A stretch of 64,000 nucleotides of DNA from Natrinema halophilum (GCF_013402815.2 NZ_CP058601.1:496001-560000); one strand, 5' to 3'; shown: positions 36,222 through 45,299, counted from the stretch's first letter. The notes: generated by a model from the letters alone, not told the origin. Made by a program: numbers and translations.

Positions 36222-36374
36222 GTGATAGCCTTGCGCGACCACAATCGTATCGTGGCCGTGTGCGAGCGCTGTAATTCGGCTTACGCAGCGAAGGAACTCC
36301 TCAACGGAAGCGTTCGCCCGATTGGAACGAATTCCTGTTCCTGTGGGTCCGAAAATTTCCGTGCGCTCAGGTGA
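36222..36374 (+). CDS. Small zinc-ribbon protein, about 50 aa (copy C of the family)
   Basis: Starts at a GTG (36222), since an in-frame stop lies just upstream. The translation holds AVCERCNSAYAAKELLNG, then SVRPIGTNSCSCGSENFRAL, matching the family pattern CxxC-x11-G-x2-RP-x3-N-x-CxC-x4-F. It is the shortest member: both ends are trimmed relative to copies at 875 and 38303. Upstream is the 29/30-bp repeat array, downstream the MITE-like element. Too short for routine gene callers and easily missed. GTG start and weak ribosome-binding context leave some doubt about expression. Confidence 0.65.
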   Translation: MIALRDHNRIVAVCERCNSAYAAKELLNGSVRPIGTNSCSCGSENFRALR

Positions 36375-36493
36375 ATCGTTCGGCGTCACTCGTTCGGCGT
36401 CAAACGGATGCCCTACCCCTTCCGATTGTCAGACCGGAGAAATCGACTCTTCTCTGTGCTAGTCACGCTGCCTTACTGTTTGGGACCAGTCGC

Positions 36494-36605
36494 TATAGTA
36501 GCCGTTGAAACGATTTACTCACCGCTTGCATTGCTGCGGCCAGCGAGTGCTCGCTGGTTGCGAATTCGCGAGGAGAGTCTGCAATGACTTTCAACGTCTA
36601 CTATA
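36494..36605. mobile_element. MITE-like element, 112 bp, 17-bp terminal inverted repeats
   Basis: The ends are TATAGTAGCCGTTGAAA (36494-36510) and the reverse complement TATAGTAGACGTTGAAA (36589-36605), matching at 16 of 17 positions. Inside lies a perfect hairpin CCAGCGAG-TG-CTCGCTGG (36540-36557). No coding frame fits, so a non-autonomous transposon remnant is the best reading. No target-site duplication is obvious, so the ends may be older than they look or slightly different. Confidence 0.6.
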
Positions 36606-36910
36606 TTTCTGCTGGCCGAATGCGGATCGTGGATTCGACTGGGGACGGACCTCCCCAGCAGATTCAGACTATCTTCGCTCACCGTAACTCCTCGTCTCGA
36701 GGTTCCGCCATCGATTCCCGCGTCGCTCTCGAGTGTTGACCTCGATACTTCAGGCGATAGCAGCGAAAAACGGTGTTACCGTTCTCGAATAGCCAACAGC
36801 GTAATTTGGTCCAGCCATCGGCCAATTATATGAAGCAATATATTCGGATGGTTGGGTACTAGTATTAAATTTTCGAGGGAATTGAGGAGGTTTTGCCTGA
36901 TATAAAAACA

Positions 36911-36919
36911 TATTTATAG
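36911..36919 (+). promoter_or_regulatory. TATA element for the PAS histidine kinase
   Basis: TATTTATAG is centred about 26 bp before the ATG at 36941, which suggests a leaderless transcript. Confidence 0.55.
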
Positions 36920-36940
36920 TTATTCTTTCTGGAAATTCGT

Positions 36941-37987
36941 ATGGTAGGGGATCAGGATGTGCTGTTACCAACGGCGTTTGACGATCTCGACATCGGAATC
37001 GTCCTCCGCGACCCGGAAACGGGTGCCATGCTCGATGTGAACAGCCAGATAGAACGATTGTATGGATATTCTCGGAGCGAACTACTCGAGATGAACATAG
37101 CGGATTATACTGCACCATCGACGAAATTTTCACAGGACGAAGCGATGCGTCGTATACGAGCTGCAGTTGACGAACCGCAGGTGTTCGAGTGGCAAATCAA
37201 ACGAGCCTCCGGTGAACTAATCTGGATCCGCATACGTCTCAACAAAACTGCGATAGATTCGACTACGTGCGTTATCGCAGAAATCCGGGACATTACGGAG
37301 TACAAGGCGCGTGAACGACGGCTGCGACTCCTCAATCGAGTCGTTCGTCACAATCTTCGAAACGAAACGAACGTGCTGATGGGATACGCCGACCGTCTCC
37401 AAAGAGCCGTCGAAGAAAAAACACTCGAAGAAGAGGTGGAAATGATCCTCGAGATCGCCACAGAAATTGGGTCGTTGAGCGATTCGATTCAGCAGATCGA
37501 GGAAATCGCAAAGCCTGACGCAACAGATCGCTCTCCGACGAACCTCGGTACTCTTGTCCAGGAAGTCATCACGGAGATTCGAGACGAATATCCACCAGCA
37601 GAGCTGACCGTCGATATACAGGCCGATATCTGGGTTAATGCCGATCAGGGCCTCCGACACGCGATCACTCACGCCATCGAAAACGCAATCGTCCACAACG
37701 ACCAAGACGCACCGTCTGTCGAGGTTCGACTGTCTTCAGCGTCCGAGACGGGTCAGGGGGAGATCCGTATCGTAGACGATGGCCCGATTATCCCTGATGT
37801 TGAAACTGCCGTTCTGAAAAATGAAATTACAGCCAGTACAACATATCATGGGTCCGGTGTCGGTCTCTGGGTGATGCAGTGGTGCGTCGATTCGCTCGGT
37901 GGTGAACTCCGCTTCGAGGAGAACGTTTCTGGCGGGAATACAGTTCGTTTCTTGCTTCCACAGGCCAACTCATCTCTGGTTTCGTGA
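36941..37987 (+). CDS. PAS-domain histidine kinase, cytoplasmic, 348 aa
   Basis: Soluble sensor kinase. One PAS domain (about 12-122, VIAEIRDITEY at its end) is followed by the dimerisation/phospho-acceptor helix with LNRVVRHNLRNETNVLMGYADRL (His137). The ATPase part has the N box HAITHAIENAIVHN (about 240-253), the G1 motif RIVDDGPIIP and the G2 motif HGSGVGLWVMQWCVDSLGG (about 303-320). No transmembrane span and no receiver domain are present. The HNLRN box is the common haloarchaeal form. No response regulator lies next to it, so its partner is unknown. Confidence 0.9.
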   Translation: MVGDQDVLLPTAFDDLDIGIVLRDPETGAMLDVNSQIERLYGYSRSELLEMNIADYTAPSTKFSQDEAMRRIRAAVDEPQVFEWQIKRASGELIWIRIRLNKTAIDSTTCVIAEIRDITEYKARERRLRLLNRVVRHNLRNETNVLMGYADRLQRAVEEKTLEEEVEMILEIATEIGSLSDSIQQIEEIAKPDATDRSPTNLGTLVQEVITEIRDEYPPAELTVDIQADIWVNADQGLRHAITHAIENAIVHNDQDAPSVEVRLSSASETGQGEIRIVDDGPIIPDVETAVLKNEITASTTYHGSGVGLWVMQWCVDSLGGELRFEENVSGGNTVRFLLPQANSSLVS

Positions 37988-38302
37988 CGGGTGATCCGAT
38001 GTCGGATGATCCGTCGTTCGTCTCAGTGACCGGATCTACCCCTCGATGAGGGGGACACGAATACTGACGGGAACGGGAACCGAGATTCCACCTCGGAAAC
38101 GAACTGAACTGCCTTCAATCCAGGCTATTCCGACGGCTTCGTTCACTTAGCGCCCGAAGTTAGCTACAATCAATGAATGCGGAACGTAATCGGTTCACTG
38201 TTTCTGCTGAAATACGCATCTTCGTCCTGCCCGATCGGTCACCGTATCCCGTATACGGCATTATAGAAACAGTTATTGATGTATGTGTAAACAGCAACTG
38301 TT
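37988..38302. other. Gene-free stretch, 315 bp
   Basis: The right end has AACAGTT (38269-38275) and AACTGTT (38295-38301) as a separated inverted pair just before the zinc-ribbon gene; otherwise nothing is seen. Confidence 0.4.
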
Positions 38303-38491
38303 ATGGGCGATACTGGCGTGGAGAAACGACGAACGATCGGTATCTGTACGGGCTGTGGAAAAACAGCTGTCGTCTGGCTCTCGTCGGACGGGTCTACTCG
38401 GCCCGTAAGTGGTCACAACGCGTGCTCCTGCACCGACGCTTCGTTTCAGGCTATCGAAGGAGACGACTCATTCGGGACCATCCTTGATTAA
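38303..38491 (+). CDS. Small zinc-ribbon protein, 62 aa (copy B of the family)
   Basis: MGDTGVEKRRTIGICTGCGK opens the protein, then 11 residues lead to DGSTRPVSGHNACSCTDASF. Cysteines are CTGC and CSC, the same arrangement as the proteins at 875 and 36222, with shared G-x2-RP and N residues. It ends in an acidic tail (GDDSFGTILD). The ATG at 38303 sits close to an inverted repeat. It faces the 7TM kinase gene (convergent). Role unknown. Confidence 0.75.
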   Translation: MGDTGVEKRRTIGICTGCGKTAVVWLSSDGSTRPVSGHNACSCTDASFQAIEGDDSFGTILD

Positions 38492-38519
38492 ATCGCGTCG
38501 ACCCGACCTACTCATCCGG

Positions 38520-40382
38520 TCAAGAGGAAACCGTTTTCCGGGACGTTTCATTGAGAGAACCGATATCGGTAAATTCAAATCGAGCTCCACCATCCGCGCC
38601 GTTCGTGGCGGTGATCCCCCACCCGTGAGCCCGGATGATGTCAGCCACGATCGACAGACCGAGTCCTGTTCCTTGATCGTTCGTCGTGTACCCGTGCTCG
38701 AGCACCTTGTCGATGCGGTCCGCGGGTATTCCCGAACCGTCGTCTTCGACGTAAAGTCCGTTTCTGTTCGGAAGGGTTCCGACCTTTACGGTCACGTCCC
38801 GACCGCCGTGCTCAACCGCATTGCGAAAGAGATTTTCGAAGACGTTCAATAATCGATCGCGGTCGGCATCCAATCCGCCATCCGCATCGCATTCGAGGGA
38901 CGCGTCTTTCGTGTCCACGTTATCCCAGGCGGTCGTCACGACGTCAGGCAGTGATACCGTTTCGGTTGCCGTAATCGCCTTACCCTGACGGGCAAGTGTG
39001 AGTGCATCGTCGATGATCGCTTCAATACGCTGGTGTGAATCGTCGATCTCGTCGATGGTCGTCTCGTCAATGGGCGATTCGTCGGGAAGTTCGTTCGCTT
39101 GCTGTTCGAGAACATCGAGATAGCCCTGAGCGACGGCAAGCGGATTTCGAAGATCGTGTGAAACGATGCTGGCGAATTCGTCGAGACGTTCGTTTTGATA
39201 CTCGAGTTGGTCCGTCCGCTGTTCCAGTGCCGCTTTCTGCTCTTCGAGTTCCTGCTCTCGTTTTTCGAGTCGTTGCTCTCGGTGTTTCTGTTCGGTGATA
39301 TCGTGCAACAGAATTACGTGACCGGCATGTTTGTCGGCGTCAGATAGTGCCGAAACTCGTACGTCGTAACACCGCCGTCCGTTATCGGTCCGCAGCCAGA
39401 TGGCTTCTTTGAGTTCGTGTATGGGCTCCTCGCCCGTGATGATGGGTTCGAGAACGCCCGGGTCCTCGACCGGCCCTATATCTGCAACGTCTTCGATCGT
39501 CCTGCCGACCGGTCGCTCCCATCCTAGCATCTTTCTCGCCGTCCGATTGACGTCGACGATTCGACCCGTATCGTCGAGAATAACTAGCCCGTTATCGACT
39601 TCCTCGATGACGTAATCACGGGCGAGCGTCACGAGACTCCCCAGTCGTGAACTGAGCAGCGTAAGGATACGATCGATCGGAAGCAAATTCGCGAACCTGG
39701 CGCTCGTCGCGACCAGCAATTGCACCCCCCCGAGAGCGAGGTGGACGTACGGCACGATCAAAAAGTACGGCAGGGGGCTGAACTGAAAAACCGACGGAAC
39801 GGTCGCAAGTACCGTGGCCACGTGAACCAGGAGAAAGGTGAAACTCAGTTTTCGGTATACGTTCCGGGAGTGAAGAAATTTCTTCAGTAACAGCCATTCG
39901 TTGGCGACTATGAGGGTGTAGCCAATTCCGAAGATCAGCCAGAAGACCGCGCCCCAATCGTACTCGAGATACGCCCAGGATTCCTTCGTAACGAAGACCG
40001 GATTAGTGACGATAAGTTCGTGCCACCAGTTGGTGAGCGCGAACACGAGCATGGAAAGCGGAAGGAAGAGAAGAATCGCCAATCGTCGTCGCGTAAGCCA
40101 CTCGCCGCGACCCGTGAAATAGACCGCAAAGCAAAACGCGCTCACTGCGTGCATCAAGGGAATCGAAAGAAAGACCAGAAACCAAAATAGTTGCCACTCG
40201 GGTGACGCCCTCGAGACAGTCACGAGCATTACAAACGCCCACAGTGCCGACGTAAGCTGCGTGATTGCTCCCCAGGTTTCGGTCGGACCTTCTCGTTGAT
40301 ACCACGCTCCAAACGCCCCTGCGGACCCAAGGAGCGTCACCAGAACCAGCGGGACGGTTACTGGTGTAAATTGCCATGACAT
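38520..40382 (-). CDS. 7TM-sensor histidine kinase (N-terminal seven-span region, PAS, HisKA, HATPase), 620 aa
   Basis: Membrane sensor kinase. About seven spans cover residues 8-228 (family of histidine-kinase N-terminal 7TM regions), then a PAS domain (about 255-365, HVILLHDITEQ), a coiled coil (about 366-402, rich in Glu/Gln), HisKA with FASIVSHDLRNPLAVAQGY (His409), the N box ENLFRNAVEHGG (516-527), G1 VEDDGSGIP and G2 DQGTGLGLSIVADI (569-582). It resembles known haloarchaeal membrane sensors. No receiver is fused and no regulator gene is adjacent. The signal is unknown. Confidence 0.92.
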   Translation of the reverse strand: MSWQFTPVTVPLVLVTLLGSAGAFGAWYQREGPTETWGAITQLTSALWAFVMLVTVSRASPEWQLFWFLVFLSIPLMHAVSAFCFAVYFTGRGEWLTRRRLAILLFLPLSMLVFALTNWWHELIVTNPVFVTKESWAYLEYDWGAVFWLIFGIGYTLIVANEWLLLKKFLHSRNVYRKLSFTFLLVHVATVLATVPSVFQFSPLPYFLIVPYVHLALGGVQLLVATSARFANLLPIDRILTLLSSRLGSLVTLARDYVIEEVDNGLVILDDTGRIVDVNRTARKMLGWERPVGRTIEDVADIGPVEDPGVLEPIITGEEPIHELKEAIWLRTDNGRRCYDVRVSALSDADKHAGHVILLHDITEQKHREQRLEKREQELEEQKAALEQRTDQLEYQNERLDEFASIVSHDLRNPLAVAQGYLDVLEQQANELPDESPIDETTIDEIDDSHQRIEAIIDDALTLARQGKAITATETVSLPDVVTTAWDNVDTKDASLECDADGGLDADRDRLLNVFENLFRNAVEHGGRDVTVKVGTLPNRNGLYVEDDGSGIPADRIDKVLEHGYTTNDQGTGLGLSIVADIIRAHGWGITATNGADGGARFEFTDIGSLNETSRKTVSS

Positions 40383-40593
40383 TACTAGGGAAGTGAAACG
40401 TTATTTTGAAAATGTGTGTTCAACTCTATTAATCCCCACGGCCGTCCAGGATTTCGCTGCTTTCGGTTTCCATATTGTGGCTACTGCGGTTTCGATCCCA
40501 CTTATCGGATTCAATTCAATCACATGGTATCATCGTAGTCACGAATTTCATGACAATTGCCCAGACGAAACTAGCACCAAAATACGTGTAAAA

Positions 40594-40768
40594 TGGGGTC
40601 GGAGGGATTTGAACCCCCGATCGACTGATATCTCCGGTGCGCCTCGGAACTCCAGAGGGTCATCACACGGACACTGATCAGGTGTCCGATCAGTATATCA
40701 GTCTGGAGTGTCGTCCCGGGCGCGGTGCCTCTGGAGTCAGTCGCCATGCCTGGCTTGGCCACGACCCC
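40594..40768 (-). tRNA. tRNA-Trp (anticodon CCA) with 101-nt intron
   Basis: Exon 1 (40768-40731) gives the acceptor GGGGTCG, the D arm and the anticodon loop CTCCAG; exon 2 (40629-40594) gives A-TCAGT, the variable loop, a T arm with loop TTCAAAT and CGACCCC plus discriminator A. Stems pair: acceptor 7 bp, anticodon ACTGA/TCAGT. No CCA is encoded. The intron follows the nucleotide after the anticodon, the usual archaeal place (37/38). A TATA-like TTTA lies near 40797. Established for haloarchaea: the Trp intron carries a box C/D guide for methylation of C34 and U39. Confidence 0.95.
40630..40730 (-). ncRNA. Intron of tRNA-Trp, a box C/D guide RNA in cis
   Basis: The intron has TGATGA (box C) and CTGA (box D) elements. 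GACTGATAT matches the 3' exon around U39 as a complement, and CTCTGGAGT is complementary to the anticodon loop around C34. This fits known pre-tRNA-Trp processing and 2'-O-methylation in haloarchaea. Confidence 0.8.
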
Positions 40769-40825
40769 GCGTCCGTCAGTTGGCGTATCCTGCCTAAAGT
40801 GGTTTCGGTTCGGAATAGAATCGGG

Positions 40826-41743
40826 CTACAGCCAGGGGGCTCGCCCTGCGGTATCGGTCGCGTCGTCACCCGGATACGTTTCCGGCTCGTCCTTGCTGTC
40901 GGCAATTCTCGAGTCGCTGTCGGTCGAGGAGGGGGCGCCGTCGCCGCCGTCGGTCAGCGCACCTATCTGGGCGGCAGCGTCGTCGGTACCCGCACCCGAA
41001 CTCGACTCGGTGCTATCGCGGAACGGGAAGTCGATCGCAAAGATTGCGGCCACGATCAGCGCGGCCAGCGGCGCTTGGCCGAAGGCCATCCCCAACAGAG
41101 AAAGGGGCAACAGGCCGAGTGCGACGGCGCTCCCGAAACGGAACCGATCGATGTCCATGTACGTCCGAAGGTAGGGTCCGGTGAGAGCGACGGTGAGCGC
41201 GAACGCAACTCCGACGACTGCTGCCAGCGTCGCGTGGGCGACGAGAGTCGGATCGGTCATCACGTCGAACGTCACGCCGGAGGGGTCGATACTCGCGACC
41301 AGGCCCAGTCCGAGGACGACGACGGGGTTCGGTAGATACTCGCCGATAGTTGCGCTTGCAGTTTTGGCCGCGATGGTTGCGATGACGAGCGCTGCGAATC
41401 GTTCGAAGATGACGATATCGAGGATGCTCTCGATCGCAGGTGCGAGGGCGGCCTCGAGAGCGGCCAGCAGGATCAACGGCACGCCGACTAGCATGACGAC
41501 AGTCGCCTGCTCTCGAGGGGAGCCGTCCATATCGGCGAGGATGACGGCGACGGTTGCGCTTCCGCCGAAGATCAACAGTCCGACCTGGATCGCGCCGAGT
41601 GGTTCGCTGAGCGCGTCAGCGAGGATCAGCGCTGGGAAGACGCCGTCGACTAACGGGAGCATCATGACCAGCGCGAGCAACCTGGCGTCACCGCCGACGA
41701 TGCGCTCCATGCGGAGCGCAACCGGATGTTGTGACGTGCTCAT
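40826..41743 (-). CDS. DUF5794-type haloarchaeal membrane protein, 305 aa
   Basis: Integral membrane protein with about eight spans and a hydrophilic, acidic C-terminal tail (from about residue 245). The start MSTSQHPVALRMERIVGGDARLLALVMMLPLVDGVFPALI and the late DIDRFRFGSAVALGLLPLSLLGMAFGQAPL are typical of this conserved halobacterial protein. No functional motif is known. It lies beside tRNA-Trp (57 bp), same strand; the tRNA could share its transcript but a separate tRNA promoter is likely. Confidence 0.7.
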   Translation of the reverse strand: MSTSQHPVALRMERIVGGDARLLALVMMLPLVDGVFPALILADALSEPLGAIQVGLLIFGGSATVAVILADMDGSPREQATVVMLVGVPLILLAALEAALAPAIESILDIVIFERFAALVIATIAAKTASATIGEYLPNPVVVLGLGLVASIDPSGVTFDVMTDPTLVAHATLAAVVGVAFALTVALTGPYLRTYMDIDRFRFGSAVALGLLPLSLLGMAFGQAPLAALIVAAIFAIDFPFRDSTESSSGAGTDDAAAQIGALTDGGDGAPSSTDSDSRIADSKDEPETYPGDDATDTAGRAPWL

Positions 41744-42263
41744 CGGTCAGGGCCGGTGGCCGTGACCCGAGGCCGGTGGGTGGGATGCCGAACGGTCCCG
41801 TACCGACTGGTCCGCATTCCAGTCGTTCCCAGTAGCGTCAAAATTACCTGCTGTGAGTTTCGATGTGAATTTCCCGAACATAGCAGTGGAGACGAAGTGG
41901 TAGCTCGTCCGACCGGCAGTTCGGGTCGTAGCTGCACTCACAGCGTACATACCTACACAGACGGGCGGACTCTCAATAAACGTTGTGTGAGAGAGGGGTT
42001 CACGACCCGAGGAATTTCAGCCAGTAATGGACACTTTCGAAGAGAAATGCACACAACTGATCGAAATTTATCCACCCAAGTCGATATTTTTAAAGTGATC
42101 TCTTGACTCCGATCGGTGCGACGGGGGTTGAATGGCCGTCCGATTTGACTGAACCAGATTCCGCGCCGCGCGACGGAAGTGGATGGGCTGGTGACGGCCT
42201 CGGAACCGTCCACACCCGTGTTCATCTCGCAACGTTTTTTGCCTGTGGGACCGGACGGATTAC
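41744..42263. other. Gene-free stretch, 520 bp, upstream of guaB
   Basis: Divergent promoters for the DUF5794 and guaB genes must lie here. TTTTTAAAG (about 42088) is an AT-rich candidate. No gene or repeat is seen. Confidence 0.45.
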
Positions 42264-43766
42264 ATGGCGAACGACGTTCCCGAGCACGAGCCCTATTCTT
42301 CGAAACTTCAGGTACCGGAAGCGCTAACGTTCGACGATGTCCTTCTACGACCGAAGGAGAGCCGTGTCGAACCCGACGATGCCGACCTCACGTCGCGCGT
42401 CTCCAGGAACGTCGAGGTTTCCGTGCCGATCCTCTCTGCAGCGATGGATACCGTCACCGAAAGTGACATGGCGATCGCGATGGCTCGCCACGGTGGCCTC
42501 GGCATCCTCCATCGAAACATGAACATCGACGAAATGGTCGAGGAGATAGAGCGCGTAAAGGGCGCCGACGAACTCATCATCCCCTTCGATTCGGTCGTTA
42601 CCGCCGACCCCGAGATGTCCGTCCGGGAGGTCGACGAACTGATGGCCCGAAAAGGCGTCGGGGGTGCACCAGTCGTCAACACCAACGGCGAAGTGCTGGG
42701 CATCATCTCGAGTACCGACATCCGCCCCCACCTCGAGGTCAACGAGGACGATCCGGTTACCGAAGCGATGACGGACGAGGTCATCACAGCCCCCGAAGAT
42801 ATCAACGCCCGCGACGCGTTCGATCTGATGTACGACCACAAGATCGAGCGCGTCCCGGTAGTCGACGACGAAAACTTGTTGGTGGGACTCGTCACGATGC
42901 AGGGTATCCTCCAGCGTCGGGAATACAAGGAAGCCGTCCGTGACGAGAACGAACGACTTCGCTGTGGCGTCGCCGTCAGCCCGTTCGAGCAAGACCGCGC
43001 ACACGCCGCTGACGAAGCCGGCGCGGACGTTCTGTTCATCGACACAGCGCACGCGCACAACCTGAACGTCATCGACGGCGCTCGTGAGATCAAAGAATCC
43101 GTCGACGCGGACGTGGTGGTCGGGAACGTCGGCACCCGCGAAGCGGCGGAGGATCTGGTCGACTTCGCGGACGGCATCAAGGTCGGAATCGGCCCGGGTT
43201 CGATCTGCACCACCCGCGTCGTCTCGGGATCGGGAATGCCACAGATCACGGCCGTCGCTCAGGTCGCAGACGTCGCCGCCGACAACGACGTTCCTGTGAT
43301 AGCAGACGGTGGCATCCGGTACTCCGGTGACGCTATCAAAGCTATCGCCGCCGGTGCCGACGCCGTCATGCTCGGGTCCTACTTCGCGGGAACCGACGAA
43401 GCACCGGGCCGCGTCGTCACGATGAACGGGAAGAAGTACAAGCAGTACCGCGGCATGGGGTCCGTCGGCGCGATGAAATCCGGCGACAGCGATCGTTACC
43501 TCAAGGATGAACCCGACGAGGACGACGAATACGTCCCCGAAGGCGTCGAAGCCGCGACGCCGTACAAGGGAACGCTCAAATCGGAACTCCACCAGCTTGC
43601 GGGAGGCATGCAGTCGGGGATGGGCTACGTCGGCGCAGAGACGATTCCAGCGTTCAAAGAGCGATCGGAGTTCGTTCGCGTCTCTGCGGCCGGGCAGGCG
43701 GAAAGCCACGCCCACGATGTCGTCATCACCGACGAAGCGCCGAACTACTCGCCGGACAGCGAGTGA
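42264..43766 (+). CDS. guaB: IMP dehydrogenase
   Basis: Oxidises IMP to XMP with NAD, the committed step of guanine nucleotide synthesis. The protein is 500 residues, normal length, with a TIM-barrel interrupted by a CBS pair (about 105-220). [11 protein letters not shown] at the start, GNVGTREAA, then [13 protein letters not shown] with the catalytic Cys315, [26 protein letters not shown] for phosphate binding, and the flap [17 protein letters not shown]. The C terminus is acidic. It is a single gene. The call is secure. Confidence 0.96.
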   Translation: MANDVPEHEPYSSKLQVPEALTFDDVLLRPKESRVEPDDADLTSRVSRNVEVSVPILSAAMDTVTESDMAIAMARHGGLGILHRNMNIDEMVEEIERVKGADELIIPFDSVVTADPEMSVREVDELMARKGVGGAPVVNTNGEVLGIISSTDIRPHLEVNEDDPVTEAMTDEVITAPEDINARDAFDLMYDHKIERVPVVDDENLLVGLVTMQGILQRREYKEAVRDENERLRCGVAVSPFEQDRAHAADEAGADVLFIDTAHAHNLNVIDGAREIKESVDADVVVGNVGTREAAEDLVDFADGIKVGIGPGSICTTRVVSGSGMPQITAVAQVADVAADNDVPVIADGGIRYSGDAIKAIAAGADAVMLGSYFAGTDEAPGRVVTMNGKKYKQYRGMGSVGAMKSGDSDRYLKDEPDEDDEYVPEGVEAATPYKGTLKSELHQLAGGMQSGMGYVGAETIPAFKERSEFVRVSAAGQAESHAHDVVITDEAPNYSPDSE

Positions 43767-44243
43767 CTTTCAGCTCCCGTTTCTTCTGTTTCGAGCGGTG
43801 AGACGAACCCAATCGTTCAGCCGCGACGTCTTCCGTCAGGATGCGATGTCGTTTCGTCGCAGCGCATCGACGCTTTTCGGACTCGACAGATAGACAAGGC
43901 GAGTGTCTCGGGGTCGTCCGGAAATCGAAGATTTCAGTGATCAAGCGAAACCAACGGTTTCGCGGCCCTCACGAATCTTTGATTCGCTCAGTCACGAAAA
44001 TCGGAGATTCTCGAACGACTTGGCCCCGAGGCGGTTCACGAGGGGGTCCCATCGGAACGGTCGACGGTTCTAGGAGGTCACAGACGGGTATTCTCTGGCA
44101 GCCGTCACATACGTCCTTGCTGCGACAATACGTCCTTGCTGCGACAATCCGTCCTTGCTGCGACAATACGTCCTTGCTGCAACAATCCGTCCTTGCTGCG
44201 ACAGTCCGATACAGCCGAACGGCGGTTGCAATATACGCGCGTT
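43767..44243. other. Gene-free stretch, 477 bp, with 19-bp repeat array
   Basis: Between the convergent guaB and desuccinylase-like genes. It contains the array at 44112-44206. Nothing else is supported. Confidence 0.5.
44112..44206. repeat. 19-bp tandem repeat, five units
   Basis: Units start at 44112, 44131, 44150, 44169 and 44188, each with CGTCCTTGCTGC and a following ACAAT or ACAGT. One- or two-base differences separate units. Confidence 0.95.
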
Positions 44244-45167
44244 CTAGCAGCTGTAATTCCACCGTTCTGCTCGGAGCGTCCCTCGGTCCGCGCACGTCGC
44301 ACACCGGTGTGGCGACCGTGAGGTCGTAGGGGCGACGTCGTCGATCGATTCCTCGAATGTCATGCCGAACGTCTCGGCGGCCCGCAGGACGGTCACTAAG
44401 TGCCAGAGAGTCTGTTTTGGGGTCGGCAGGATGCCGTGATCTCGAGTCGTTTCACAGAGAAGGCAAGACGCCGTCGAATCGACGTGAACCCTGTCGCTGA
44501 ACATATCCTCGGAGCCGTCCTGTAGCCCTCCTTCGTCGTATCGGTAGCAATACGGGAACTGCGCGAGATAGTCTTCATTGAGTGTCTGTCTGACGGCCTC
44601 TGATGCGCGTTTGGCTGCCACATCATCCGTTGGGAAGACCGCCTGACCAACCGGCGGATCGGGGTCGGGCGGGTCCACGTGGTAGATACCCATGGAACTG
44701 TGGAGGTCGAACGCGAGGTCCGGATCGGCGGCCGTAAAGCGGTCCCAGATGGTTCTCGTCATCGGAGTAGCGGGACGGCCACCCGAATTCCAATTCCGGT
44801 TCATGTTTCCGTGTCGGCCGTGGTACGATGGGTTTTCGTCGACGGCGGTCTTGTTCGCGATCGGGATGACGAGGAGCTTGCCCGATTCCGGGGTCATTCG
44901 GCGGAGAATGTCGGCGGCGTTTACCCCAGACGGTTCGAATCCTTGCTGACCGGCGAGGATGAATACAGTCGGCCCGTCTACCCGTGTGTCGACCGCGTAG
45001 AGCGGTGTTTCCCATGCGGTTCCCGGCCTGAGTATGTCACTCGATCGCCGGACGGCGAACCCGTCGCCGATATCACGAGCTTCGGGTTCGTTCCACCGGG
45101 ACCGTCTGAGTTCTCTGTACGCTGCAATGCCGTCTTCGATGCGCGTTACGAGTCGTTCTGCTGTCAT
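44244..45167 (-). CDS. Succinylglutamate desuccinylase/aspartoacylase-like protein with an altered zinc site
   Basis: M14-type zinc-dependent deacylase fold of 307 residues. FILAGQQGFEPSG (about 69-81) is the place of the usual G-x-H-G-x-E zinc motif, but the His is replaced by Gln75; Glu78 stays. NMNRNWN (121-127) and FDLHSSMG (Asp154, His156) follow as in the family. The C-terminal 30 residues include CATC and a late Cys. Loss of one zinc ligand may mean a changed metal site or loss of activity. The acylated substrate is unknown. It ends at the repeat-bearing gap after guaB. Confidence 0.75.
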   Translation of the reverse strand: MTAERLVTRIEDGIAAYRELRRSRWNEPEARDIGDGFAVRRSSDILRPGTAWETPLYAVDTRVDGPTVFILAGQQGFEPSGVNAADILRRMTPESGKLLVIPIANKTAVDENPSYHGRHGNMNRNWNSGGRPATPMTRTIWDRFTAADPDLAFDLHSSMGIYHVDPPDPDPPVGQAVFPTDDVAAKRASEAVRQTLNEDYLAQFPYCYRYDEGGLQDGSEDMFSDRVHVDSTASCLLCETTRDHGILPTPKQTLWHLVTVLRAAETFGMTFEESIDDVAPTTSRSPHRCATCADRGTLRAERWNYSC

Positions 45168-45299
45168 CGTTAGTGTCTTGTGGTTGCGTCGGTGGAGTAG
45201 TCCAGGTTGGTCATGGATACGGTTCGAGTACCCGACTGTACGGTGGCGCCGTCGCGAGATCGACGGATCTGCCCCTGCGTCCGAACCGGGACTGCCTCA

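Larger units (their letters stand above)
36375..36940. other. Gene-free stretch, 566 bp, with MITE-like element
   Basis: Holds the 112-bp inverted-repeat element (36494-36605) and an AT-rich promoter region before 36941. No protein gene. Confidence 0.5.

Noticed and set aside
35915..36244. Minus-strand 109-codon frame across the 29/30-bp repeat
   Set aside because: Its repeated peptide follows from the DNA repeat and its composition is not halophilic.
40594..40768. tRNA-like region considered as two tRNA fragments
   Set aside because: The halves pair into one tRNA-Trp with an intron at the usual archaeal place.
42345..43715. Minus-strand frame opposite guaB (456 codons)
   Set aside because: It is the mirror of guaB, caused by codon bias; no domain is visible.
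24245..44206. Tandem arrays considered as CRISPR
   Set aside because: Units are contiguous without unique spacers and no cas gene is present.
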